Notes: a model not told the origin generated them from the sequence alone. Counted from the stretch's first letter, positions 9,126-20,816 are shown. The stretch: DNA of 64,000 nucleotides from Sphingomonas endolithica (GCF_025231525.1 NZ_CP103057.1:806001-870000), one strand, 5' to 3'. Numbers and translations: made by a program.

Positions 9126-9356
9126 ATGAACAAGCTCCACCTCGTCTTCGGCGGCCGCGTCAGCGATCCGCGTACGCTGGACTTCGACGATCTCGACTCG
9201 ATCGAGATCGTCGGCATGTTCCCCGACTATAAAAGCGCCGAAAAAGCCTGGCGTGCTGCTGCCCAGCGTACCGTCGACGATGCCGAGATGAAGTATGTCG
9301 TCGTTCACCTCCACCGCTTGGTGCAGCCCGATCTAATCGCCAAGCTGGGCGGCTAA
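9126..9356 (+). CDS. DUF4170 domain protein
   Basis: A 76-residue cytoplasmic protein that matches the DUF4170 family of alphaproteobacteria: KLHLVFGGRVSDPRTLDF, IEIVGMFPDYKSAEKAWRAA and a C-terminal KYVVVHLHRL. The fold is a small alpha/beta unit and no biochemical role is known. An AGGAA ribosome binding site precedes the ATG. It lies 59 bp after the membrane-protein operon and may be co-transcribed with it. Confidence 0.8.
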   Translation: MNKLHLVFGGRVSDPRTLDFDDLDSIEIVGMFPDYKSAEKAWRAAAQRTVDDAEMKYVVVHLHRLVQPDLIAKLGG

Positions 9357-9429
9357 GCGCGAGTTGGCACAGTCCAGCCTTGTTCCGATCGCACCTTTGA
9401 AAATAGCAGTTTCTTAAACACAGTCGTCA

Positions 9430-9448
9430 CCCCGGACTTGTTCCGGGG
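9430..9448. repeat. Short alphaproteobacterial palindrome (CCCCGGA...TCCGGGG)
   Basis: A 7-bp stem with a 5-nt loop sits in the context GTCACCCCGGACTTGTTCCG, a widespread intergenic palindrome family in alphaproteobacteria. It lies downstream of the DUF4170 gene and could mark its transcript end. Confidence 0.65.
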
Positions 9449-9549
9449 TCCACCGCGCCGCACGCTCTACCCGAGAAGCCTGATGCTTGTCGCAAGCTGC
9501 TTGGTGGGCCCAGGCGACCCCACCTGAAACAGCCCACCTTATTCTACTC

Positions 9550-9614
9550 CGTTCGTGCTGAGCCTGCCGAAGCACGTGCCCGAAACACGCCCTTCGACAA
9601 GCTCAAGACGACCA
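9550..9614. repeat. Imperfect inverted repeat of the GCTTGTCGAAG family
   Basis: A left arm (CGTTCGTGCTGAGCCTGCCG) and a right arm (CCCTTCGACAAGCTCAAGAC) form an imperfect palindrome. The same family reappears inside the terminase gene at 24373-24508. It fills most of the otherwise empty 286-bp gap between 9357 and 9642. Confidence 0.65.
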
Positions 9615-9642
9615 GATTAGCTTGGGATTGCGCGCGACGGGC

Positions 9643-10239
9643 TCAAGCCCGCCGGAACTGCCACCTCAGCAACGGCCGCGCCAGCAGCACGCCCGCCAGC
9701 AATCCGCCGAGCGGCTCCACGAACGTGACCGACATTTCGAAATTCTGGGCAACCAGCGCGAACACCGCCTGGATGCCGAACCAGATGCCGGCCAGCATCG
9801 CGATCTGAACCTGGCGCGTCTGGCCTCGGCCCACGGGCAGTGCAGCAGGCAAGCCATAGAGCATGAAATAGGCGCCGATCACCGCGAACATCGCCGGGTC
9901 GAGCCCGGCGCTGGGGATGGCCGATGCGGGCGTCAGGATCAGCCGCAACGCCGCCCCGAGATAGATGCCCGCGATCAGTACAATCGCCAGCCCGGCGGGA
10001 CGGATTGCCTTCTCGACGAACCGCCCCGCGATGAGCAGAAATACCAGATCGAACACCACCGACAGCACGTCACGCGGGATGAATGCCGACATCAGCGGCG
10101 ACGCCCAGGAACGCAGCGGGTCGTTGCTCCAGCCGCCGCCCACGAACTCAGCCGGGATGAACCCGAAGCCGATCGCCGCCAGGTCCAACCCGACGGCGGC
10201 CGCCAGGAACAGCGCTGCGAACACCGCGACCGCAATCAA
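9643..10239 (-). CDS. Rhomboid-fold membrane protein lacking catalytic residues
   Basis: A 198-residue protein with about six TM segments that follows the rhomboid protease layout. The catalytic positions are lost: the GxSG motif is GLDP in SAGLDPAMFAVIGAYF, the helix that should carry the catalytic His (AHLGG) reads EPLGGLLAG, and the TM2 HxxxN pair is absent (VLSVVFDLVFLL). It is therefore probably a proteolytically inactive rhomboid homologue. The start is uncertain: TTG at 10239 is the only standard start, but the frame is open up to the end of greA with a plausible LGSGIHLPRG leader. It lies just downstream of greA. Confidence 0.7.
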   Translation of the reverse strand: MIAVAVFAALFLAAAVGLDLAAIGFGFIPAEFVGGGWSNDPLRSWASPLMSAFIPRDVLSVVFDLVFLLIAGRFVEKAIRPAGLAIVLIAGIYLGAALRLILTPASAIPSAGLDPAMFAVIGAYFMLYGLPAALPVGRGQTRQVQIAMLAGIWFGIQAVFALVAQNFEMSVTFVEPLGGLLAGVLLARPLLRWQFRRA

Positions 10240-10285
10240 TGCGTCGGTGAAGCGCCCGCGTGGCAGGTGGATCCCGCTGCCCAGC

Positions 10286-10762
10286 TTAGATGAACTCGAT
10301 CTTGGAAACCGAATACCAGCGGTCGCCCGACGGCACGGTGACTTCGACTTCCTCGTCGATTTTGCGCCCGATCAGTGCACGGCCGAGTGGCGAATTGTAC
10401 GAGATGCGGCCGCCCTTGGCGTCCGCCTCGGTCTGGCCGACGATCTGGTACGTCACCGGCTTGTCGTCTTCGTCGAGCAACGTCACCGTCGCGCCGAACA
10501 CCACCTTGTCGCCGGACAAGTCGCGCGGGTCGATCACCTGCGCGCGGCTCAGCTTATCCTCGATATCGCTGATCGATGCCTCGATCTGTCCCTGCCGCTC
10601 CTTGGCAGCATGATATTCGGCGTTTTCGGACAGATCGCCATGCGCGCGCGCTTCCTCGATCGCATCGACGATGGTCGGGCGTTCCGCCTTCAGCCGTTTA
10701 AGGTCCGCATTCAGCTTCTCATAGCCTTCCTGCAGCATCGGCATCTTTTCGACGGTCGCCAT
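10286..10762 (-). CDS. greA: Transcription elongation factor GreA
   Basis: A 158-residue factor that stimulates RNA cleavage by backtracked RNA polymerase. The N-terminal coiled-coil carries the acidic tip and signature ([20 protein letters not shown], residues about 37-56). The C-terminal FKBP-like domain includes [20 protein letters not shown] and ends in SVSKIEFI. I use the ATG at 10762 ([10 protein letters not shown]), the usual N-terminus; the longer upstream frame is not conserved-looking. It is downstream of carB in the same direction, the common sphingomonad order. Confidence 0.96.
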   Translation of the reverse strand: MATVEKMPMLQEGYEKLNADLKRLKAERPTIVDAIEEARAHGDLSENAEYHAAKERQGQIEASISDIEDKLSRAQVIDPRDLSGDKVVFGATVTLLDEDDKPVTYQIVGQTEADAKGGRISYNSPLGRALIGRKIDEEVEVTVPSGDRWYSVSKIEFI

Positions 10763-10838
10763 CCCTTTTCGTCCTTCGTCCATTGCCCCATTCGGCCGGT
10801 CCTTATCGGACCTGCCCGCACTTGTATCGATTTCGGGG

Positions 10839-13800
10839 TCAGTTGTGCGAGTGCGAATAATAGGATTGGAGCGGCCGTACTTCAAGGTCATGGTTGTCCA
10901 GCGCCACGATTGCCTGCGCCGCCTCGACGCTGGCGGCCGCTGTAGTGAAATGCGGGATCTTCTGCACCAAAGCGGCGGCGCGGATCGGCTGCGAATCCTT
11001 CAGCGATTGCCAGCCCTCCGTGGTGTTGAACACCAGATCGATCGCACCGTCCTTCATCTTGTCGACGATGTGCGGCCGCCCCTGCGCCACCTTGTTGACG
11101 CGCTCCACCGCCACACCGTTTGCGGTGAGGAACGCCGCGGTGCCATCCGTCGCGACGATGCGGAAGCCCTGCTCCGCCAGCAGCCGCGCCGCCGGCAGGA
11201 TCACCGACTTGTCGCCTTCCTTTACCGACACGAACACCGTGCCCGACTTCGGCAACACCGTCCCCGCGCCAAGCTCGGCCTTGGCAAAGGCGATCGCAAA
11301 ATTGGTATCGATGCCCATCACTTCGCCGGTCGACTTCATTTCCGGTGACAAGACCGGATCGACGCCGGGGAAGCGGTTGAACGGGAACACCGCTTCCTTC
11401 ACGGCATAGTAATCGATGTGCCGGTCGATCTTGGGCAGGTCGGCCAGCTTCTCGCCTGCCATCACGCGCGCCGCAATCTTGGCGATCGGCGCCCCGATCG
11501 CCTTGGCGACGAACGGCACCGTGCGGCTGGCCCGCGGATTGACCTCGATAAGATATACCAGCCCGTCCTTCACGGCGAACTGGATGTTCATCAGCCCGAC
11601 CACCGACAGCGCGTGCGCCAGCGCCACCGTCTGCCGCTCGATCTCGGCGATAATCTCGTCCGACAGCGAATACGGGGGGATCGAGCAGGCGCTGTCGCCC
11701 GAATGCACGCCGGCTTCCTCGATATGCTGCAACACGCCGGCGACCGTTACATCGGTGCCGTCGCAGATCGCGTCGACATCCACTTCGATCGCATCGCGGA
11801 GATATTGATCGATTAGCACCGGCGAGTCGCCCGACACGCGCACCGCCGTCGCGATATAATTGTCGAGCTGCTCGAGCGAGTCGACGATCTCCATCGCCCG
11901 GCCGCCGAGCACATAGCTCGGCCGCATCAACACCGGATAGCCGATCCGTTCAGCCGCCGCGACCGCCTCATCACGGCTGCGCGCCAGGCCATTGGCCGGC
12001 TGACGCAGCTCGAGCTTCGTCACCAGCGCCGAAAAGCGCTCGCGATCCTCGGCCAGGTCGATCGCATCCGGTGACGTGCCCAGGATCGGGATCCCCGCCG
12101 CCTCCAGCGCGCGCGCCAGGTTGAGCGGTGTTTGCCCGCCGAACTGCACGATCACCCCGACCAGCGTGCCATTCTGCTGCTCGGTGTGCAGGATCTCCAG
12201 CACGTCCTCTGCCGTCAGCGGCTCGAAATACAGCCGGTCCGACGTGTCGTAATCGGTCGACACGGTCTCCGGATTACAATTGACCATGATCGTCTCGTAC
12301 CCGGCGTCCCCCAATGCGAAGCAGGCATGGCAGCAGCAATAGTCGAACTCGATCCCCTGCCCGATCCGGTTCGGCCCGCCACCCAGGATGACGATCTTGC
12401 GCCGCGCGCTCGGCATGCTCTCGCATTCCGGCTCGCCGAAGCTCGGCGCCTCATAGGTCGAATACATATACGGCGTCTTTGCGTCGAACTCCGCCGCACA
12501 GGTATCGATGCGCTTGAACACCGGGCGCACGCCGAGCCGGTGACGCAGCGCGCGCACCTCGTCATCGGTCACGCCGCCCGTCATCGCCACGACGGCATCG
12601 TGGATCAACCCAGAGCCCCGTGCGATCCCACGCGCATTGCCGCGCAGATTGGCCGATTGCAGCGCCAGATAGGCGAGCCGTTTGTCACTGAAGCCCATCG
12701 ACTTCAGGCGGCGCATTCCCGCAGCGTCGATCGGCAATCCGCTGGCGCACACCTGGTCTTCGGCGCGGATGATCTCCACGATCCGCTCGAGGAACCACGG
12801 ATCGAACTTGGCGATCGCATGCACCTCGGCGACCGTGAAGCCTTCGCGCAACGCCTGCGCCGCGACCAGCAACCGGTCCGGCGTGGCACGCGCCAGCGCC
12901 GCCTCGATCTCGGCGCGCGGTGCACCGACCAGATGCTCGATCATGTTGAAGCCGCTGAGCCCCGTCTCCAGGCCACGCAACGCCTTCTGCAGGCTTTCGT
13001 GAATATTGCGCCCGATCGCCATGACTTCGCCGACGCTCTTCATCGCGGTCGAGAGGATCGGCTCCGCGCCCTTGAACTTCTCGAACGCGAAACGCGGGAT
13101 CTTGGTGACGACGTAATCGATCGTCGGCTCGAAGCTCGCCGGCGTCGCGCCGGTAATGTCGTTGGTGATCTCGTCCAGCGTATAGCCGACCGCCAGCTTG
13201 GCCGCGACCTTGGCGATCGGGAAGCCGGTCGCCTTCGAGGCCAGCGCCGAAGAACGCGACACGCGCGGGTTCATCTCGATCACGATCAAGCGGCCATCCT
13301 TCGGATTGACCGCGAACTGCACGTTGGAACCGCCTGTTTCGACACCGATTTCACGCAACACCGCAATGCTCGCGTTGCGCATGATCTGGTATTCCTTGTC
13401 GGTCAGCGTCAGCGCCGGCGCGACGGTGATGCTGTCGCCGGTATGCACGCCCATCGGATCGATATTCTCGATCGAGCAGATGATGATGCAATTGTCGTTG
13501 CGATCACGCACGACCTCCATCTCATATTCTTTCCACCCGAGCAGCGACTCTTCGATCAGCACCTCGGTGGTCGGCGACGCACCCAGCCCGGAGCGCACGA
13601 TCGCCTCGAATTCCTCGCGGTTGTAGGCAATGCCGCCGCCCGATCCGCCCATCGTGAACGACGGCCGGATGATCGACGGCAGCCCGGTGCGCTCCAGCAC
13701 CTCGAACGCTTCGGTCACGCTGTGCGCGATGCCCGAGCGCGCGCTTTCCAGCCCGATGCGGTCCATCGCCTCGCGAAACTTCTGCCGGTCCTCCGCCTTG

Positions 13801-14171
13801 TCGATCGCCTCGGCATCCGCGCCGATCATCTGCACGCCGTATTTCTCCAGCGTACCGTCGTTGAACAGCGCCAGCGCAGTATTCAGCGCGGTCTGCCCGC
13901 CCATCGTCGGCAGCACCGCGTCCGGCCGTTCTTTGGCGATGATCTTCGCGACGATCTCCGGCGTGATCGGCTCGACATAGGTGGCATCGGCGAGGTCAGG
14001 ATCGGTCATGATCGTCGCTGGGTTCGAATTGACCAGCACGATGCGATAGCCTTCCTCGCGCAGCGCCTTGATCGCCTGCGTGCCCGAATAATCGAACTCG
14101 CACGCCTGGCCGATCACGATCGGCCCCGCGCCGATCACGAGGATGGAGGAGATGTCGGTACGCTTAGGCAT
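10839..14171 (-). CDS. carB: Carbamoyl phosphate synthase large subunit
   Basis: A 1110-residue enzyme that makes carbamoyl phosphate from bicarbonate, ATP and ammonia channelled from CarA, feeding arginine and pyrimidine synthesis. It has two homologous ATP-grasp halves: the first starts [20 protein letters not shown], the second [20 protein letters not shown]. Each has its [16 protein letters not shown] or [16 protein letters not shown] site. An MGS-like allosteric domain forms the C-terminus ([19 protein letters not shown]). The length is normal. It is the last gene of the carA-rraB-carB operon, starting 2 bp after the RraB-like stop. A 793-codon plus-strand frame over it is a shadow. Confidence 0.98.
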   Translation of the reverse strand: MPKRTDISSILVIGAGPIVIGQACEFDYSGTQAIKALREEGYRIVLVNSNPATIMTDPDLADATYVEPITPEIVAKIIAKERPDAVLPTMGGQTALNTALALFNDGTLEKYGVQMIGADAEAIDKAEDRQKFREAMDRIGLESARSGIAHSVTEAFEVLERTGLPSIIRPSFTMGGSGGGIAYNREEFEAIVRSGLGASPTTEVLIEESLLGWKEYEMEVVRDRNDNCIIICSIENIDPMGVHTGDSITVAPALTLTDKEYQIMRNASIAVLREIGVETGGSNVQFAVNPKDGRLIVIEMNPRVSRSSALASKATGFPIAKVAAKLAVGYTLDEITNDITGATPASFEPTIDYVVTKIPRFAFEKFKGAEPILSTAMKSVGEVMAIGRNIHESLQKALRGLETGLSGFNMIEHLVGAPRAEIEAALARATPDRLLVAAQALREGFTVAEVHAIAKFDPWFLERIVEIIRAEDQVCASGLPIDAAGMRRLKSMGFSDKRLAYLALQSANLRGNARGIARGSGLIHDAVVAMTGGVTDDEVRALRHRLGVRPVFKRIDTCAAEFDAKTPYMYSTYEAPSFGEPECESMPSARRKIVILGGGPNRIGQGIEFDYCCCHACFALGDAGYETIMVNCNPETVSTDYDTSDRLYFEPLTAEDVLEILHTEQQNGTLVGVIVQFGGQTPLNLARALEAAGIPILGTSPDAIDLAEDRERFSALVTKLELRQPANGLARSRDEAVAAAERIGYPVLMRPSYVLGGRAMEIVDSLEQLDNYIATAVRVSGDSPVLIDQYLRDAIEVDVDAICDGTDVTVAGVLQHIEEAGVHSGDSACSIPPYSLSDEIIAEIERQTVALAHALSVVGLMNIQFAVKDGLVYLIEVNPRASRTVPFVAKAIGAPIAKIAARVMAGEKLADLPKIDRHIDYYAVKEAVFPFNRFPGVDPVLSPEMKSTGEVMGIDTNFAIAFAKAELGAGTVLPKSGTVFVSVKEGDKSVILPAARLLAEQGFRIVATDGTAAFLTANGVAVERVNKVAQGRPHIVDKMKDGAIDLVFNTTEGWQSLKDSQPIRAAALVQKIPHFTTAAASVEAAQAIVALDNHDLEVRPLQSYYSHSHN

Positions 14172-14173
14172 TG

Positions 14174-14533
14174 TTACTCGGTTCCATCCTCGGCGGTGCA
14201 GCCCCAGCCGTCATATTCCACGTCGTACAGCAATTCGATCTGCAGGCAGCGCAAGGTCAGCGCCTTGATCGACTCCTCGTCGGCGGCCTGCTCGCAGCCG
14301 AGGAACAAAGACACTTCGCCTTCCTCGTCCTCTTCCCGCTCGATCACCTCGAAGCCAAGCTCGCTTGCACTCTCCTCCAGCCGATCCAGTGCCTCCTCGT
14401 CGCCGCGAAAGCTGACATCGATCGGGCGCACGATCTCGGCGCGGTCGCCATTCTCGCGCAGGCTGGCGAGCACATCCTTGTCGGCGGCCCATTCGGCATC
14501 CAGCCGTGCCTGATCCACTTCGGGAAGAGTCAT
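14174..14533 (-). CDS. RraB-like protein (ribonuclease E inhibitor family)
   Basis: A 119-residue acidic protein that resembles the RraB family (Pfam RraB): [20 protein letters not shown], the [13 protein letters not shown] helix, [13 protein letters not shown] and a C-terminal DVEYDGWGC. In E. coli RraB binds RNase E and alters degradosome activity; activity here is inferred only. Its start overlaps the carA stop (ATGA) and its stop is 2 bp before the carB start, so it is translated within the car operon. This is an unusual place for an RNA-decay regulator. Confidence 0.72.
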   Translation of the reverse strand: MTLPEVDQARLDAEWAADKDVLASLRENGDRAEIVRPIDVSFRGDEEALDRLEESASELGFEVIEREEDEEGEVSLFLGCEQAADEESIKALTLRCLQIELLYDVEYDGWGCTAEDGTE

Positions 14534-15807
14534 GATGCCACCTTCAGATTACCGACGAATTTTTCGAACAGATACAGGCTGTCCTGCGGCCCGGGGCTAG
14601 CCTCGGGATGATATTGCACGCTGAACGCCGGCCGATCCGTCAGTTCGAACCCGGCATTGCTGCCATCGAACAACGACACATGCGTCTCCCGCGCCGTCGC
14701 CGGCAGCGTCTCGCCGCGCACCGCAAAGCCGTGGTTCATGCTGGTGATCTCGACCACCCCGTCCGACAGGCGCTTGACCGGATGGTTGGCGCCGCGATGA
14801 CCCTGGAACATCTTGGTCGTCTGCGCGCCTACCGCCAACGCCAGCAATTGGTGTCCGAGACAGATGCCGAACAGCGGAATGCGCGTTTCGAGCAGTTGCT
14901 GGATCACCGGCACCGCATAGTCACCGGTCGCCGCGGGATCGCCCGGGCCGTTGGACAGGAAGATGCCGTCGGGCTTGAGCGCCATCACCTCGTCATACGT
15001 CGCGGTCGCCGGCAACACGCTGACCTTCGCCCCCGCCGCGGCGAGATTGCGGTAGATGTTGCGCTTGGCGCCATAATCGATCGCGACGACATGGGGGCGC
15101 TCATCCCCCTCCCGCTTGCGGGAGGGGTCAGGGGTGGGGCTATCCACGGGCGTAGCGTCCATTGAAGTGTCCCCACCCCCGGCCCCTCCCGCAAGCGGGA
15201 GGGGGGACGACGCGCCATACCCGAACCCAAGCCGCCAAACGCCGCCTTCCCAGCCGTAATGCGTCTCCGCCGTCACGTCCTTGGCCAGATCCATTCCCTC
15301 CAGCCCGGGCCAGGCTCGCGCCTGTGCCAGCAGCGCCGGAATATCGAACGTGCCGCTTGCCGAATGCGCGATCACGCCGTTCGGCGCGCCGCCGACGCGG
15401 ATCCGCTTGGTCAGCGCCCGCGTGTCGATCCCCGACAATCCGATCCGCCCATGCGCCGCCATCCAGGAATCCAGCCGCTCGACCGAGCGGAAATTCGACG
15501 GCTCGGTCACGTCCTCGCGCACGATGATGCCGAGCGCATGCGGGTCGTTCGCCTCCAGATCGTCCGGGTTCGCCCCGACATTGCCGATATGCGGGAAGGT
15601 GAAGGTTACCATCTGTCCGGCGAAGGACGGATCGGTCATCACCTCCTGATAGCCGGTCATCGCGGTGTGGAAGCACACTTCGCCGACCGCAGACCCTTCG
15701 GCGCCGAACCCGCGCCCCCACGCCACGTCGCCGCTCGCCAGCACCAGCACGCCGGTCGCGCCGTCCGGAGCCTTGGCAGGCATGGCAATAGGCTTGGTGT
15801 CGGCCAT
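14530..15807 (-). CDS. carA: Carbamoyl phosphate synthase small subunit with in-frame palindromic insert
   Basis: This 425-residue glutaminase subunit supplies ammonia to CarB. The N-terminal domain (GYQEVMTDPSFAGQMVTFTF) and class I glutamine amidotransferase domain are intact: nucleophile Cys in GICLGHQLLALA, His/Glu in SVQYHPEASPGP. Residues about 201-234 are an extra Gly/Pro/Arg-rich segment (SPLPLAGGAGGG ... PTPDPSRKREG) encoded by an inverted pair of palindromic repeats. It lies in the linker before HVVAIDYGAKRN, where homologues are expected to continue directly. I choose ATG 15807 (MADTKPIAMP), which has AAGGAG upstream; GTG 15819 is the alternative. It is divergent from yqeY. Confidence 0.95.
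   Translation of the reverse strand: MADTKPIAMPAKAPDGATGVLVLASGDVAWGRGFGAEGSAVGEVCFHTAMTGYQEVMTDPSFAGQMVTFTFPHIGNVGANPDDLEANDPHALGIIVREDVTEPSNFRSVERLDSWMAAHGRIGLSGIDTRALTKRIRVGGAPNGVIAHSASGTFDIPALLAQARAWPGLEGMDLAKDVTAETHYGWEGGVWRLGFGYGASSPLPLAGGAGGGDTSMDATPVDSPTPDPSRKREGDERPHVVAIDYGAKRNIYRNLAAAGAKVSVLPATATYDEVMALKPDGIFLSNGPGDPAATGDYAVPVIQQLLETRIPLFGICLGHQLLALAVGAQTTKMFQGHRGANHPVKRLSDGVVEITSMNHGFAVRGETLPATARETHVSLFDGSNAGFELTDRPAFSVQYHPEASPGPQDSLYLFEKFVGNLKVAS
15105..15206. repeat. Inverted palindromic element pair inside carA (copies A and B)
   Basis: Copy A (15105-15139, plus) and copy B (15171-15206, minus) each consist of a perfect palindrome CCTCCCGCTTGCGGGAGG followed by a G-rich tail of the form GGYYRGGGGTGGG. 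They face each other across a 31-nt spacer. The whole unit spans 102 nt, exactly 34 codons, and has no stop in the carA frame. The same repeat occurs at 16402-16436 and 16783-16815 around the DUF559 gene. Confidence 0.88.
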
Positions 15808-15924
15808 GTCGGCGGGCACTCCTTCTCGTTGTCGATGTCGCTAAGCGGCGTTGGCTAGAGACGTGGGCGGGATGCGTCAATCGCTTAAACCGGCTAGACC
15901 GCGCCCGTGACAGAAGGACGTAGA

Positions 15925-16377
15925 ATGATTCGAGACGACATCAAGGCCGCACAGATCACCGCAATGAAGGCCGGCGACAAGGCGACGCGGAACGCCGTCA
16001 GCCTGATTCAGGCCGCGATCAAGAATCGCGACATCGAGGCCCGCACCGGCAAGGCGCCCGACGATGACGATGCGCTGGTCATCGAAGTGCTGCAGAAGAT
16101 GGTCAAGCAGCGCCGCGAATCGATCGATATGTACGTGAAGGGCGGCCGCCAGGAACTCGCCGACGCGGAAAGCGCGGAGGTCGCCGTGATCGAACGCTTC
16201 CTGCCGCAGCAGATGGACGAGGCGCAAACCACCGCCGCAATCGAGTCGATCAAGACGGAACTGGGTGCGGCTGGCATGAAAGACATGGGCCGGGTGATGG
16301 CGGAACTGAAGGCCAGGCATGCGAGCGAGCTCGACATGAGCAAGGCGAGCGGCTTGGTGAAGGCGGCGCTGAGCTAA
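15925..16377 (+). CDS. GatB/YqeY domain protein
   Basis: A 150-residue all-helical protein of the GatB/YqeY family, related to the tRNA-binding tail domain of the GatB amidotransferase subunit. Visible signatures are IRDDIKAAQITAMKAGDKAT, the KQRRESIDMYVKGGRQELAD stretch, EIAVIERFLPQQM-like AEVAVIERFLPQQMDEAQT, and a C-terminal GRVMAELKARHASELDMSKA. The exact function is unresolved, though tRNA metabolism is suspected. The ATG at 15925 has AGAAGGA upstream. In many alphaproteobacteria it directly precedes dnaG and rpoD; here a DUF559 gene lies in between, beginning immediately after the yqeY stop (TAAATG). Confidence 0.9.
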   Translation: MIRDDIKAAQITAMKAGDKATRNAVSLIQAAIKNRDIEARTGKAPDDDDALVIEVLQKMVKQRRESIDMYVKGGRQELADAESAEVAVIERFLPQQMDEAQTTAAIESIKTELGAAGMKDMGRVMAELKARHASELDMSKASGLVKAALS

Positions 16378-16851
16378 ATGAGCGAAGAAAGCCCTCTTCT
16401 TCCCCCCTCCCGCTTGCGGGAGGGGCCGGGGGTGGGAACGGTAGCAGGGGTGCGCCGACCAACAACCCGCGCGCAACAACTCCGCAACGAGGCCACGCCG
16501 GCCGAACGAAAATTGTGGAGCGCCATCCACGCCAGCAAGCTCGGTTGGAAGTTCAGCCGCCAGATGCCGGTCGGTCCGTATATCTGCGACTTCCTGTCAC
16601 GTAGTGCCATGCTGGCGATCGAACTCGACGGCTATAGCCACGATTTGACGATGGAGCGCGACGCGAAACGCGAGGCTTTTCTACGCTCGCGCGGGATAAC
16701 GATCCTGCGCTTCCAGAATAGCGATGTCACAAACAACCTCGCAGGTGTCGTACATGCGATCAGCACAGCGTTAGCGGCACTGCCCACCCCCAACCCCTCC
16801 CGCAAGCGGGAGGGGAGCTTTGTCGCACGCCCTTGCGAACAGGGGCGTTAA
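16378..16851 (+). CDS. DUF559 endonuclease-like protein flanked by palindromic repeats
   Basis: A 157-residue protein with a Vsr/restriction-endonuclease-like DUF559 domain (residues about 28-130): RNEATPAERKLWSAI, the ICDF aspartate, AIELDGYSH and a C-terminal ITILRFQNSDVTNNLAGVV. These supply the E, D and ExD positions expected of the PD-(D/E)XK-like active site. The nuclease is predicted, not proven. Residues about 9-20 and 136-146 (PTPNPSRKREG) are translated from inverted palindromic repeats at each end. It starts directly at the yqeY stop, and its TAA overlaps the dnaG ATG (TAATG). The true start could lie after the first repeat. Confidence 0.82.
   Translation: MSEESPLLPPSRLREGPGVGTVAGVRRPTTRAQQLRNEATPAERKLWSAIHASKLGWKFSRQMPVGPYICDFLSRSAMLAIELDGYSHDLTMERDAKREAFLRSRGITILRFQNSDVTNNLAGVVHAISTALAALPTPNPSRKREGSFVARPCEQGR
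16402..16436 (+). repeat. Palindromic element copy C, 5' side of the DUF559 gene
   Basis: The palindrome CCTCCCGCTTGCGGGAGG plus the tail GGCCGGGGGTGGG lies in the same orientation as copy A in carA. It forms the left boundary of the DUF559 domain coding region and is itself translated in that frame. Confidence 0.85.
16783..16815 (-). repeat. Palindromic element copy D, 3' side of the DUF559 gene
   Basis: An inverted copy (tail first, then the palindrome) matching copy B in carA and facing copy C. It ends 35 bp before the dnaG start and encodes PTPNPSRKREG at the C-terminus of the DUF559 protein. Confidence 0.85.
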
Positions 16852-18742
16852 TGACCCTCTCCCCCCAATTCCTCGACGAGCTCCGTGCCCGCACGCTCCT
16901 CTCCAGCCTGATCGGCCGCACCACCAAGCTGCAAAAAGCCGGCCGCGAGTTTCGCGCCTGCTGTCCGTTCCACAACGAAAAGTCCCCCAGCTTCTACGTC
17001 AATGACGACAAGGGCTTCTACCATTGCTTCGGCTGCAGCGCGCACGGCGACGCGATCCGCTGGCTGACCGACCAGCAGGGCCTGCCGTTCATGGATGCGG
17101 TGAAGGAGCTCGCCCAGTCCGCGGGTATGGAATTGCCCGCAATGGATCCCCGCGCGGCGGAGAAAGCCGAAGCCGCCAAGGGCCTGCACGAAGCTTGCGC
17201 GGATGCCGCCACCTGGTTCACCGACCAGCTGAACGGCATTGCGGGCAGCGAAGCGCGCTCGATCCTCGAAAAACGCGGCATCAAGCCGGAAACCGCCCGC
17301 GCCTTCGCGCTCGGCTACGCGCCCGATTCGCGCGGCAAGCTCAAGGACGCGCTCAAGGACTATGGCGACCCGCTGCTGATCGAGGCCGGGCTGCTCATCT
17401 CGGTAGAACAGAAAACCCCCTACGATCGCTTCCGCGGTCGTCTGATGATTCCGATCCGCGACCCCCGCGGCCGCACCGTCGCGTTCGGCGGCCGCATCAT
17501 CGGCGACGGTGAGCCGAAATATCTGAACTCGCCCGAGACGCCGCTCTTCGATAAGGGCCGCACGCTCTACAATCTCGATCGCGCCGGACCCGCTGCGCGC
17601 AAGAGCGGCCGCGTGCTGGTGGTGGAGGGCTATATGGACGTCATCGCACTAGCCCAGGCCGGGTTCGAGGAAGCGGTCGCGCCGCTCGGCACCGCGCTCA
17701 CCGAGGCGCAGCTCGAACGCCTCTGGCGGATGAGCGACGTGCCGATCCTGTGTCTCGACGGCGACAGCGCCGGGCAGAAGGCGGCGATCCGCGCCGCGCA
17801 CCGCGCGCTCCCCATGCTCAGCCCCGGCCGCAGCCTCGCCTTCGTCACCCTGCCGCAGGGCCAGGACCCGGACGACCTGGTGCGCCTGAAGGGTCCCGCC
17901 GCATTCGAAGCCCTGCTCAAGACGCCCGACCCGCTGGTCGACAAGCTGTGGACGCACGAACTCGCGCTCGAGCCGCTCGACACGCCCGAGCAGAAAGCGG
18001 GCTTGAAGCACCGTCTCAACGAACTCGCCGGCCACATCGTCGACGCCAACGTCAAACACGAATACATCGCCGAGTTCCGCCGCCGTTACGACGATCTCTA
18101 TACTCGCAAGCGCGAGCCGTTCCGTCCCTTCACCCCGCAGCCACGTGGGCAGCGCAAGCCCGGCCAGCCGTGGAAGGCGCCGCCCGGCCCGGTCGGCGAG
18201 GGTGTGAAGGGCGTTCGCGCCGGGGGGATCGACCGCATCCTCGCCAAGGCGGTACTCGCCGGCTTGATCCGCCACCCGGCGGAGATTGCCCGCCACATGG
18301 AAGTGCTTGGCAGCCTCAAGATGGCGGACGGTGCGCTGGGAAAATTGTTCGAGGCGGTGGTCGATCTGGCGGTTGAAGACATGCATTCGGGGAAGACGCT
18401 TGATAGTGACGGCGTTCTCACCATATTGGCCGCATCTGGTTTTGATATAATCGCGCACGACTTGTTGCGGGCCGATCAACTTTCCTGCTCCTTCACACAG
18501 AAGGATGCGGAACCGGCACGGGCGCGTGAGGACCTCGACGAGGCGATCGCGATCTTGGTGGCGCGGCCGGAGGTGGATGCGGCATTGGCCGATGCAACGG
18601 CGGAGATGCAGGCGCGTTATTCGAACGAAGCATTCGAACGACAGATCGCGCTGGTGAAGGAACAACAGGCGCTCGACGCTCGGCTTGCCAATCTGGTGCA
18701 GGCGAACGAAGACGCCAGGGTATTTAGTGCTGAGGGCAATTG

Positions 18743-18743
<1 letters not shown>
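16851..18743 (+). CDS. dnaG: DNA primase
   Basis: A 630-residue enzyme that synthesises RNA primers at the replication fork. The N-terminal CHC2 zinc site uses Cys38, His41, Cys59 and Cys62 ([13 protein letters not shown] ... [10 protein letters not shown]). The catalytic core with TOPRIM acidic motifs follows ([28 protein letters not shown]), and then a helicase-binding C-terminal region. The ATG at 16851 gives the canonical [14 protein letters not shown] start and overlaps the DUF559 stop. Its own stop overlaps the rpoD start (TGATG). The yqeY-dnaG-rpoD order resembles the macromolecular synthesis operon of other bacteria. Confidence 0.98.
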
Positions 18744-20773
<2,030 letters not shown>

Positions 20774-20816
20774 GGCGGGTCCCGCGTTGGACAGCCTGAA
20801 CGGGGGATCAGGCACG

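Noticed and set aside
12132..14513. 793-codon plus-strand open frame
   Set aside because: It is antisense to carB and the RraB-like gene. It is Arg/His/Asp-rich with no recognisable domain.
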